A stretch of 64,000 nucleotides of DNA from a virus, in the IMG/VR virus record IMGVR_UViG_3300035698_013740, positions 1 to 64,000 of that record. One strand, 5' to 3'. Made by a program: the position numbers and the translations under genes. Positions 15,510 to 22,822 of this stretch are shown in pieces (the first letter of the stretch is position 1; each line of letters opens with the position of its first letter). The notes beneath the pieces are model-generated. The model ran no database searches and was not told where the DNA came from. It worked only from the letters and a program-made list of their open reading frames with translations.

Positions 15510-15898
15510 AATCGCAATTGTTATGCACCTTCACTTCAAGAAATTTACTAGAAACAGTATTATCAGAGATTCAATATTCGTACGACCTAATATTTAGCCA
15601 TTTGTTTATTCTTCAAAATAAGTTAAATGAGGAGGAACTTTTTTGCACATACAATGTACATAACGATACAAATTATCGACATCCTGATCTAAATACGATT
15701 CTAGTTCATCGAAAGAGACAAACTAATACGTTATATACGATCAACGCCCTGAATGAGTTGGTTAGGATGGAGACTGGAAGAGTAAGTCGCAGTCATGTTG
15801 TCCCATGGGAAGAGCACAGAAATAGTGTGCTGTTATTGGATAGCAATGGTCTACGCAAGGTATCAACTAAGGTATTTGAAATTATCAATATCGATTAA
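15506..15898 (+). CDS. Conserved T4-like phage protein, unknown function
   Basis: A 130-residue protein beginning 'KSQLLCTFTSRNLLETVL' and containing 'NTILVHRKRQTNTLYTINAL' and 'VPWEEHRNSVLLLDSNGL'. The same overall pattern is found in unannotated proteins of marine T4-like phages; I know of no assigned function. The start is TTG at 15506, overlapping the stop of the GIY-YIG frame; no downstream ATG preserves the conserved N terminus. It sits immediately before the ssb-uvsX replication block, so a replication or recombination link is possible. Confidence 0.6.
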   Translation: MKSQLLCTFTSRNLLETVLSEIQYSYDLIFSHLFILQNKLNEEELFCTYNVHNDTNYRHPDLNTILVHRKRQTNTLYTINALNELVRMETGRVSRSHVVPWEEHRNSVLLLDSNGLRKVSTKVFEIINID

Positions 15899-15998
15899 TC
15901 TAAAAAAACATAGAAAATTTTGCGATAATTATATCTAAATGACGCTCGCAATTTCTAAGTTTATTTTAGCAAATGATGGCAAAAGACTATGGTACTTA

Positions 15999-16011
15999 AT
16001 ATTTATCTGTA
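15999..16011 (+). promoter_or_regulatory. Late-promoter-like element ATATTTATCTGTA
   Basis: ATATTTATCTGTA lies 51 bases before the ssb start in a 164-base gap. The same 13 bases occur at 57954-57966 and, with one change, at 1421-1433, which makes this the best-supported form of the element. A ribosome site (GAGGAAAG at 16048-16055) follows. Confidence 0.5.
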
Positions 16012-16062
16012 CTATTAAACGCTAAACACTTAAACACGTAAACAACGAGGAAAGACACCAAT

Positions 16063-16956
16063 ATGAATATTGATGCATTAAAAAAGAAGTTAACCAATCT
16101 TAAAAAAACTGGTAATAACGACGTATTCAAATTAGAATATGGATCACAAACAGTAAGGATTGTTCCTTACAAATTTAATTCTGATGATCCATTTACAGAG
16201 TTGCAATTTCATTACAACATCCAAAAGAAAACCTATTTATCTCCACAGACTTATGGGAGACCAGATCCGATAGCTGAATTTGGAGAAGCTTTGCGAAATG
16301 AAGGCAAAGACGGATGGAAAAAGGCAAAACCATTTCTTCCTAAATTGAGAACATACGTTCCTGTAATTGTAAGGGGAGAAGAAGACAAAGGAGTTCGTTT
16401 TTGGTCATTTGGAAAAACTGTATTATTGGAACTGTTAGCAATTGTTGCAGACCCAGAATATGGTGATATTTCAAGTGTATTGGAAGGGACTGATTTGAAG
16501 GTAGAGTATGAGTCACCAGAAGATGCTGGACAAATGTATCCAAAAACTTCTGTGAGACCTGCTAGAAAGGCTTCTAAACTAAGCGACGATCCTAAGTTAG
16601 TTAAAAAATGGCTAAAAGATCAGAAAAACTTAGAAGAAATGTTTACTGAACTATCATATGATGAGTTGGAAGAAATTTTAGAAAATTGGGTTAATCCTAA
16701 AAATTCTAAAAAGAATAACGACGATGATGATGACGATGATGGTGATGACGATGATGGTGACGATGATGGTGATGAAGAAACAAAACCTAAGAAGTCTAAG
16801 AAGTCTAAAAAGGACAAAAAAGGTAAGAAGTCTAAGAAATCTAAGAAAAGTGATGCTCCTTGGAAAGAGGAAGATGACGATGATGACGACGATGACGAAA
16901 ACCTAGACGACGACGAATTCACAAAAGAATTCTCAGAAGTATTTGAAACCGAGTAA
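16063..16956 (+). CDS. Single-stranded DNA-binding protein (T4 gp32-like)
   Basis: A 297-residue protein (T4 gp32 is 301) that coats single-stranded DNA during replication and recombination. The core (about 20-130) has 'VFKLEYGSQTVRIVPYKF', 'FTELQFHYNI' and 'VRFWSFGKTVLLELLAIV'. The tail from about 218 is unusual: an Asp run, then a Lys/Ser run ('KPKKSKKSKKDKKGKKSKK'), then a second Asp run and 'DEFTKEFSEVF'. An acidic tail that binds replisome partners is normal for gp32; the basic block between two acidic ones is not. The gene is followed 6 bases later by uvsX. Confidence 0.88.
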   Translation: MNIDALKKKLTNLKKTGNNDVFKLEYGSQTVRIVPYKFNSDDPFTELQFHYNIQKKTYLSPQTYGRPDPIAEFGEALRNEGKDGWKKAKPFLPKLRTYVPVIVRGEEDKGVRFWSFGKTVLLELLAIVADPEYGDISSVLEGTDLKVEYESPEDAGQMYPKTSVRPARKASKLSDDPKLVKKWLKDQKNLEEMFTELSYDELEEILENWVNPKNSKKNNDDDDDDDGDDDDGDDDGDEETKPKKSKKSKKDKKGKKSKKSKKSDAPWKEEDDDDDDDDENLDDDEFTKEFSEVFETE

Positions 16957-16962
16957 GTATAT

Positions 16963-18102
16963 ATGGCAAAGAAGAAATCTAGCAAACCTATTGACGGGAG
17001 CTTAGAAGAAACACTTGCCGATAGTCTTAATTCGTTATTCGAAGGTCAAAAAGTGGCGTATACTCTAGATGAGTTAGATGCGCCAACCCACGTATCCGAT
17101 TGGATATCTACTGGTGATTCAATATTGGACATCAAGATATCCAATCGTCGATACGGTGGAGTGCCTGTTGGAAGAATAACTGAAATTACAGGATTAGAGC
17201 AAAGTGGCAAATCATTAGTATCTGCGCATTTATTGGCAAATACTCAAAAGAAAGGTGGAGTAGCTGTTCTCATTGATACTGAGATGGCAGTTAGTAGGGA
17301 ATTTTTTAGAGCAATAGGTGTAGACACTAAGAATTTAATTCTAGTAAATGCAGATACTGTTGAAGAAATCTTCTCATACATAGAAAATACAATTGAACAG
17401 ATACGTAGCACGGTAGATAATTCTAGATTTGTAACTATCGTTGTAGATTCTGTTGCTGCAGCTTCAACCGAACAGGAATTAGCTTCAGATTATGGTAAAG
17501 ATGGTTATGCAACAGGCAAAGCAATTATCATAAGTAAGGCATTAAGAAAAATTACTAATATGATTGGAAGGCAAAGAATTACTCTAGTCTTCACTAATCA
17601 ACTTAGAATGAAAATGAATGCACCAGCATTTGCAGATCCATACACTACATCAGGTGGAAAGGGTTTACAGTTTCATTCATCAGTAAGACTTAGGCTAAAA
17701 AAGAAAGCTAAGCTAAAAACAAAAATCAAAGGAAATGATGTTGTATCTGGAATTAAGGTTCAAGCTGTAGTAGTTAAAAACAGATTAGGACCTCCTGAAG
17801 GATTCTGTGACTTTGAAATTAACTTCAATAGCGGCATTGATGAATATGCTTCTTGGCTTAAGGTAATTAAAGATTACAAAATTGTCAAAAAGAAAGGATC
17901 ATATTCAGTATATGATCATATAGATAAAGATACCGGAGAGGTATTAGAATCATGGCAATTTCAAACTGATGATTTTAAGGCAAGAATGAAATCAGATCCA
18001 ATAATCAGAGATGCAATATATAATGAAATCTGTGATGAGATGATTATGAAATATGACGAAGGTGATGCAGAAGGTGAAGCATCAGAATTAGAGTTGGCAT
18101 GA
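16963..18102 (+). CDS. uvsX: RecA-like recombinase (UvsX)
   Basis: A 379-residue strand-exchange ATPase of the UvsX type. Walker A is 'GLEQSGKS' (about 77-84), the adjacent 'VLIDTEMAVSREF' holds the Glu that activates water, and Walker B is 'TIVVDSVAA' (about 158-166). 'FTNQLRMKM' and 'TSGGKGLQFHSSVRLRL' match the conserved DNA-binding and interface region. The C terminus is acidic. It lies between ssb and the 5' nuclease, fitting recombination-dependent replication as in T4. The start ATG at 16963 is 6 bases after the ssb stop. Confidence 0.92.
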   Translation: MAKKKSSKPIDGSLEETLADSLNSLFEGQKVAYTLDELDAPTHVSDWISTGDSILDIKISNRRYGGVPVGRITEITGLEQSGKSLVSAHLLANTQKKGGVAVLIDTEMAVSREFFRAIGVDTKNLILVNADTVEEIFSYIENTIEQIRSTVDNSRFVTIVVDSVAAASTEQELASDYGKDGYATGKAIIISKALRKITNMIGRQRITLVFTNQLRMKMNAPAFADPYTTSGGKGLQFHSSVRLRLKKKAKLKTKIKGNDVVSGIKVQAVVVKNRLGPPEGFCDFEINFNSGIDEYASWLKVIKDYKIVKKKGSYSVYDHIDKDTGEVLESWQFQTDDFKARMKSDPIIRDAIYNEICDEMIMKYDEGDAEGEASELELA

Positions 18103-18105
18103 TCC

Positions 18106-19176
18106 GTGGTAAACGAAAATCAAAGATACTATGAGCTCTTTAATAAACTGAAGAGTGAGCGCCCAGATCATTCTAAACTAACTGCAAATTCAAATGTTTT
18201 AATTGTTGACGGCCTAAATACGTTTATTAGAACGTGGTGTGCAATTCCAACTCAAAATGAACATGGTGACCATATAGGTGGAACCACTGGATTTTTAACA
18301 TCAGTAGGATACGCTATTAGACAATTTAAACCCACAAGGGTAATAATTGCGTTTGATGGCAAAGACGGATCTGCTAGCAGAAAAAAAATATATTCTGAAT
18401 ACAAGGCAAATCGAGGTAAAAATCGATTATCTAGAGTGAACAGAGTATATGGCCAATTGTCAGATAACGAAGAAAGACGCCAGATGAAGCGTCAACTGCA
18501 GATAACTGCTAAAATACTATCTAGACTTCCAGTAAGTCTCATGTTATACCCAAGGGTTGAAGCAGATGATGTTATTGGATATGTGTCTAGAAAGTTATGT
18601 AAGGAACGATCAATTATAATGTCGTCCGATAAAGATTTTCTTCAATTGGTTGATGATGAAACTACAGTATGGTCACCTACTAAGAAAAAGCTTTACACAA
18701 AGGAATCTTTATACGAAGAATATGGAATTCCTAATGAAAACTTTTTGTTGTTTAGAATGATAGACGGAGACGCTTCTGATAATATTGGTGGAATAAAGGG
18801 AATAGCACTAAAAACACTGATAAAACGTTTTCCAATCATTACTGGTGGAAAAATATCTATGACGGATTTATTGGAATACGCCCAAGAACAAGTAGATGGT
18901 GGAAGCAAAATAAAGGTTTACTCTACTCTATTGGAATCTGCAGATATTTTGAAGAGAAATAAGAAACTAATGAATCTTGAAAAGACGTTAATTAGTGGAG
19001 CATTGAAACTGAAAATAGTAGATAATTTCAATTCACATATACCAGAATTAAATCGATTAGAATTGCAAAAGAAACTAATAAAGGAAGGTATGATAGATGC
19101 AATGCCAAGTCTTCCAACATGGATTCAGTCAACATTTAAAACACTAGATAGATACGCGCATGAGTCAAACGGATAA
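18106..19176 (+). CDS. 5'-3' exonuclease / RNase H-type flap nuclease
   Basis: A 356-residue FEN-type nuclease like T4 RNase H, which removes primers from lagging-strand fragments. Metal-binding acidic positions are visible: 'VLIVDGLNTF' (Asp35), 'IIAFDGKDG' (Asp84), 'EADDVIGY' (152-159), 'SSDKDFLQL' (173-181) and 'GDASDNIGGIKGI' (from 221), the last being the helix-hairpin-helix entry. 'KANRGKNR' is the basic arch region. It begins with GTG at 18106, three bases after uvsX, and overlaps the helicase gene by 17 bases. Confidence 0.88.
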   Translation: MVNENQRYYELFNKLKSERPDHSKLTANSNVLIVDGLNTFIRTWCAIPTQNEHGDHIGGTTGFLTSVGYAIRQFKPTRVIIAFDGKDGSASRKKIYSEYKANRGKNRLSRVNRVYGQLSDNEERRQMKRQLQITAKILSRLPVSLMLYPRVEADDVIGYVSRKLCKERSIIMSSDKDFLQLVDDETTVWSPTKKKLYTKESLYEEYGIPNENFLLFRMIDGDASDNIGGIKGIALKTLIKRFPIITGGKISMTDLLEYAQEQVDGGSKIKVYSTLLESADILKRNKKLMNLEKTLISGALKLKIVDNFNSHIPELNRLELQKKLIKEGMIDAMPSLPTWIQSTFKTLDRYAHESNG

Positions 19177-20551
19177 TTTATCTACATTCGGGCAATCATT
19201 TCAAACAAAAGTTCTTGCTGCGTTACTCACAGATAGGGGATTCTTAGAAAGAATTCGAGACATCATTCATCCTGAATTCTTTGAAAGTGATGCAAACACA
19301 TGGGTTTCAGAACGCATATTAGATTATTATGATGAATATTCAATACCTCCTACATTGGAAGTATTTAAGATTCTGATAAAAACTACTGTTGATGATGACA
19401 TATTTAAAGCTGTCATTATAGATCAACTTAGGAATATCTATAAGAATTTAGAAGCAAAGGATATCCAATTTGTAAAGGATCAATTTTCTGAATTTTGTAA
19501 AAACCAAAGAATGAAGTCTGCATTACTGAAGTCAGTAGATTATATGCAGGCTAAAAATTGGGATGCTATTGCTGAGGAGATAAAAGACGCCCAGAGAGTG
19601 GGAGAAGAATTTGATATTGGTCATGAGTATTTTGACGATATTAAAGCTAGATTATCTGAAGAAGCTAGATTGACTGTTCACACTCCTTGGGATATTATCA
19701 ATTCTGCACTAGATGGAGGATTAGGACCTGGGGAATTAGGAGTTGTGTTAGCACCAACAGGTGGTGGAAAATCATGGATGTTATCTAAAATTGCACAACA
19801 AGCAATACTGGATGGTAAAAACGTAATTCACTATACACTAGAACTTTCTGAAAAATATATGGGAAGAAGATATGACAGTATTTTCAGCGGAATTCCATCT
19901 CAGAACATCCTATCTAAGAAGAAAAAAATTACTAGAATTCTAAGGAACATTAAAGATCCTGGAAATTTAGTCATTAAATTCTATCCTCAGAAAACGGTTA
20001 CTACTAGAACAATAAAATCTCATATTGAAAAGCTAATAGCTTTAGGTAAGAACCCAAATTTGATTATAATTGATTATGGTGATCTCCTTAAGCAATCTAA
20101 CAAATCATCTGATAGCAAATACGATGAAATGGGTGGGATATATGACGAGCTAAGGGGAATGGCAGGGGAACTGCAACTTCCTATATGGACAGCATCTCAA
20201 ACAAATAGAAGTGCAGTAGATAAGCAGGTCATTCAAGCAGATTCAATGGCAGATAGTTTTGCAAAGGCAATGATCGCAGACTTTATTATGTCAGTATCTA
20301 GAACGAACAATGATAAAGTGAATGATAAAGCAAGAATTCATATTGTTAAAAATAGATTCGGCTCAGACGGAATGACATTCCCTGCCAAAATGGATCTATC
20401 AATTGGATATATAGAAATTTATGACGTTAATTCTAGCGACGGGGTTAAGGTTAGAAATAATATGAAAAATGATGAAGAAACTGATAAGGAAATGATTTTT
20501 AAAAGATATAAATCTATGAAGGGATCTAATAAGGGAATTGATGAAGAATAA
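19160..20551 (+). CDS. Replicative DNA helicase (DnaB / T4 gp41-like)
   Basis: A 463-residue RecA-fold helicase; T4 gp41 is 475. The N-terminal 150 residues are helical, as in DnaB. Walker A is 'APTGGGKSWML' (about 198-208) and Walker B is 'LIIIDYGDLL' (Asp305). 'ASQTNRSAVDK' and 'KARIHIVKNRFG' match the DnaB H3/H4 region, including the Arg finger. It overlaps the flap nuclease gene by 17 bases. No primase gene (gp61-like) is visible in the window. Confidence 0.9.
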   Translation: MSQTDNLSTFGQSFQTKVLAALLTDRGFLERIRDIIHPEFFESDANTWVSERILDYYDEYSIPPTLEVFKILIKTTVDDDIFKAVIIDQLRNIYKNLEAKDIQFVKDQFSEFCKNQRMKSALLKSVDYMQAKNWDAIAEEIKDAQRVGEEFDIGHEYFDDIKARLSEEARLTVHTPWDIINSALDGGLGPGELGVVLAPTGGGKSWMLSKIAQQAILDGKNVIHYTLELSEKYMGRRYDSIFSGIPSQNILSKKKKITRILRNIKDPGNLVIKFYPQKTVTTRTIKSHIEKLIALGKNPNLIIIDYGDLLKQSNKSSDSKYDEMGGIYDELRGMAGELQLPIWTASQTNRSAVDKQVIQADSMADSFAKAMIADFIMSVSRTNNDKVNDKARIHIVKNRFGSDGMTFPAKMDLSIGYIEIYDVNSSDGVKVRNNMKNDEETDKEMIFKRYKSMKGSNKGIDEE

Positions 20552-20640
20552 AGTTGATGTTTATTAAAATAACGCGCAGAAATCTTTAGGTATATATGAT
20601 ACTTAAACTTACCTGAAAAACTTAAAGACCGGAGAAGTGA

Positions 20641-22500
20641 ATGGAGTTAGCTAGTGGAATACTGTCTGATATTACAGTTTATATGAAGTATGCGAAATAT
20701 CAAAGTGAGTTGCAGAGAAGAGAAACTTGGGAAGAATTAGTTACTAGGAATATGGAAATGCATATTAAAAAGTATCCACAATTGACAAGTGAGATATATG
20801 AAGTTTACGATTTTGTATATACCAAAAAAGTTCTTCCATCTATGAGGAGCATGCAATTTGCTGGAAAATCAATAGAAATCAGCCCTAATAGAGTTTTTAA
20901 TTGTGCATATTTGCCGATAGATGATTGGAGAGCGTTTGGAGAAACAATGTTTTTATTATTAGGTGGTACAGGAGTTGGATATTCAGTTCAATACCATCAT
21001 ATAGAAACTCTTCCAGAAATTAGAAAGCCAAATCCAAACAGAACAAAACGATTCTTAATAAGCGATTCAATTGAAGGATGGGCAGATACGATTAAAGTTC
21101 TTATGAAATCGTATTTTGAAGGAACGTCTACAATATTATTTGATTATTCAGATATTAGACCAAAGGGTGCAGCATTGGTAACTAGTGGAGGTAAAGCACC
21201 AGGTCCACAGCCACTTAAGGATTGCGTTCATGATATTACTAAAATTCTAGATACTAAAACAAACGGAGAAAAATTAACGTCGCTAGAAGTTCATGATATT
21301 GTTTGCTTTATTGCGGACTCAGTTTTATCTGGTGGAATTAGAAGAGCTGCACTGATTGCATTATTCTCGTTTGATGATGAAGATATGGCAACTTGCAAAT
21401 ATGGAAATTGGTCCGAATTGAATCCACAGAGGGCAAGATCTAATAACTCTGCAGTAATTTTAAGACATAGAGTTAAGAAGGACGAATTTTTAGAATTTTG
21501 GGATAGGGTGAAGAAAAGTAGATCAGGAGAACCCGGAGTTTATTTTTCTCACGACAAAGACTTTGGAACAAATCCTTGTGCAGAAATAGCTTTGAGAGCA
21601 AATCAATTTTGCAATTTAACTGAAGTGAATGCAGCTACAGTAGAAAATCAAGAAGATTTAAATGCAAGAGTAAAGGCTGCTGCATTTATCGGTACCCTCC
21701 AAGCGGGGTATACCGATTTTCATTATCTTAGGGATGTATGGAAAAAGACAACTGAAAAGGATGCACTAATTGGTGTAGGCATGACTGGTATTGCAAACAG
21801 AAAATTAGAAAACTTAGATTTAGTAGGAGCATCTAAAATTGTGCTTAAGGAGAACGCAAGAGTTGCCAGATTGATCGGTATCAATAAGGCTGCAAGAACA
21901 ACAACTGTGAAACCTTCAGGAACATCTTCATTAGTTTTGGGATGTGCATCTGGGATTCACGCATGGCATTCACGCCATTATATTAGAAATATTCGAGTTG
22001 GTAAGAATGAAGCAATTTACGCATATCTAGCAGAGAATCATCCATCATTAATAGAAGATGATTTTTTCAAACCACATCTCCAGGCTATTATAGGAATTCC
22101 ACAAAAAGCACATAGAGGTGGATTGCTAAGATCTGAATCTACTATAGACTTTTTAACACGAATTTCCAAATGGAACGAAGAATGGGTTAGAGGAGGACAT
22201 AGAAGCGGTGCAAACAGTCATAATGTATCTGCTACAATATCCATTAAGAATGGGGATTGGGCAATGGTAGCAGAATGGATGTGGTCAAATAAAACCAAAT
22301 TTAACGGACTTAGTTGTCTTCCATTTGATGATAATGAACACACGTATGTGCAAGCTCCGTTTCAGGAATGTACAAAAGCAGAATATCAAACTAGATTAAA
22401 AACCCTATCCAATGTGGAACTTACCAACATATTAGAAGTAGAAGACAATACGGATTTAGCTGGTGAGTTGGCGTGTGTCGCTGGCGGATGTGAGGTATAA
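20641..22500 (+). CDS. Class II (adenosylcobalamin-dependent) ribonucleotide reductase
   Basis: A 619-residue reductase that makes deoxyribonucleotides. Landmarks are the redox Cys in 'FNCAYL' (Cys88), 'LLLGGTGVGYSVQYHHIETL', the catalytic triad arrangement in 'NPCAEIALRANQFCNLTEVN' (Cys313, Glu315, Cys324), 'TTTVKPSGTSSLV' and the C-terminal swinging pair Cys612/Cys617 in 'ACVAGGCEV'. The Cys-x4-Cys end and the 'GTGVGYS' region fit the monomeric B12-dependent triphosphate reductase (about 740 residues in Lactobacillus), and there is no small-subunit or NrdG-type gene in the window. It is shorter than that enzyme, so the allosteric insert is reduced. A ribosome site GGAG precedes it. Confidence 0.85.
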   Translation: MELASGILSDITVYMKYAKYQSELQRRETWEELVTRNMEMHIKKYPQLTSEIYEVYDFVYTKKVLPSMRSMQFAGKSIEISPNRVFNCAYLPIDDWRAFGETMFLLLGGTGVGYSVQYHHIETLPEIRKPNPNRTKRFLISDSIEGWADTIKVLMKSYFEGTSTILFDYSDIRPKGAALVTSGGKAPGPQPLKDCVHDITKILDTKTNGEKLTSLEVHDIVCFIADSVLSGGIRRAALIALFSFDDEDMATCKYGNWSELNPQRARSNNSAVILRHRVKKDEFLEFWDRVKKSRSGEPGVYFSHDKDFGTNPCAEIALRANQFCNLTEVNAATVENQEDLNARVKAAAFIGTLQAGYTDFHYLRDVWKKTTEKDALIGVGMTGIANRKLENLDLVGASKIVLKENARVARLIGINKAARTTTVKPSGTSSLVLGCASGIHAWHSRHYIRNIRVGKNEAIYAYLAENHPSLIEDDFFKPHLQAIIGIPQKAHRGGLLRSESTIDFLTRISKWNEEWVRGGHRSGANSHNVSATISIKNGDWAMVAEWMWSNKTKFNGLSCLPFDDNEHTYVQAPFQECTKAEYQTRLKTLSNVELTNILEVEDNTDLAGELACVAGGCEV

Positions 22501-22502
22501 GA

Positions 22503-22814
22503 ATGGGTTGGGCAGATGATTATATTGAAACGTTAAAAGCGGGAATATCTGTATCGTTTAGACCCGTTGGAAACTCTATGACACCGATAATAGAATCGGG
22601 TCAATTATGTAGAGTTAAACCATACGACTTTGTAAATTTCACGCATCCAATTAAGAAGGGTGATATTGTGTTATGCATGGTTGGAAAAAAGCAATATCTT
22701 CACATCATCAGAGGAATTCATAAGGATAGATACCAAATTGGAAACAACCACGGTAAAATGAATGGTTGGATACTGAAATCAAATATCTTTGGAAAATTAG
22801 TTAGTGTAAAATAA
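22503..22814 (+). CDS. S24/S26 peptidase-fold small protein
   Basis: A 103-residue protein with a LexA / signal peptidase-like fold: 'FRPVGNSMTPIIESGQLCRV' (Ser25 in the GNSM box), 'IKKGDIVLCMV' and 'QIGNNHGKMNGWI'. Family members cut themselves or signal peptides with a Ser-Lys pair. Here the place usually held by Lys, in 'QYLHIIRGI', has His67, so catalysis is doubtful, although Lys62/Lys63 are close. It follows the reductase by two bases. It may be a binding protein derived from the fold rather than a protease. Confidence 0.6.
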   Translation: MGWADDYIETLKAGISVSFRPVGNSMTPIIESGQLCRVKPYDFVNFTHPIKKGDIVLCMVGKKQYLHIIRGIHKDRYQIGNNHGKMNGWILKSNIFGKLVSVK

Positions 22815-22822
22815 AATAGTAT

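Noticed and set aside
16620-16985. Minus-strand Ser-rich frame opposite ssb, and the Met-rich + frame at 16724
   Set aside because: Both are shadows of the Asp/Lys repeats of the SSB tail.
20641-22500. Class I ribonucleotide reductase large subunit
   Set aside because: Size, C-terminal Cys-x4-Cys and the absence of a small subunit gene fit class II better.
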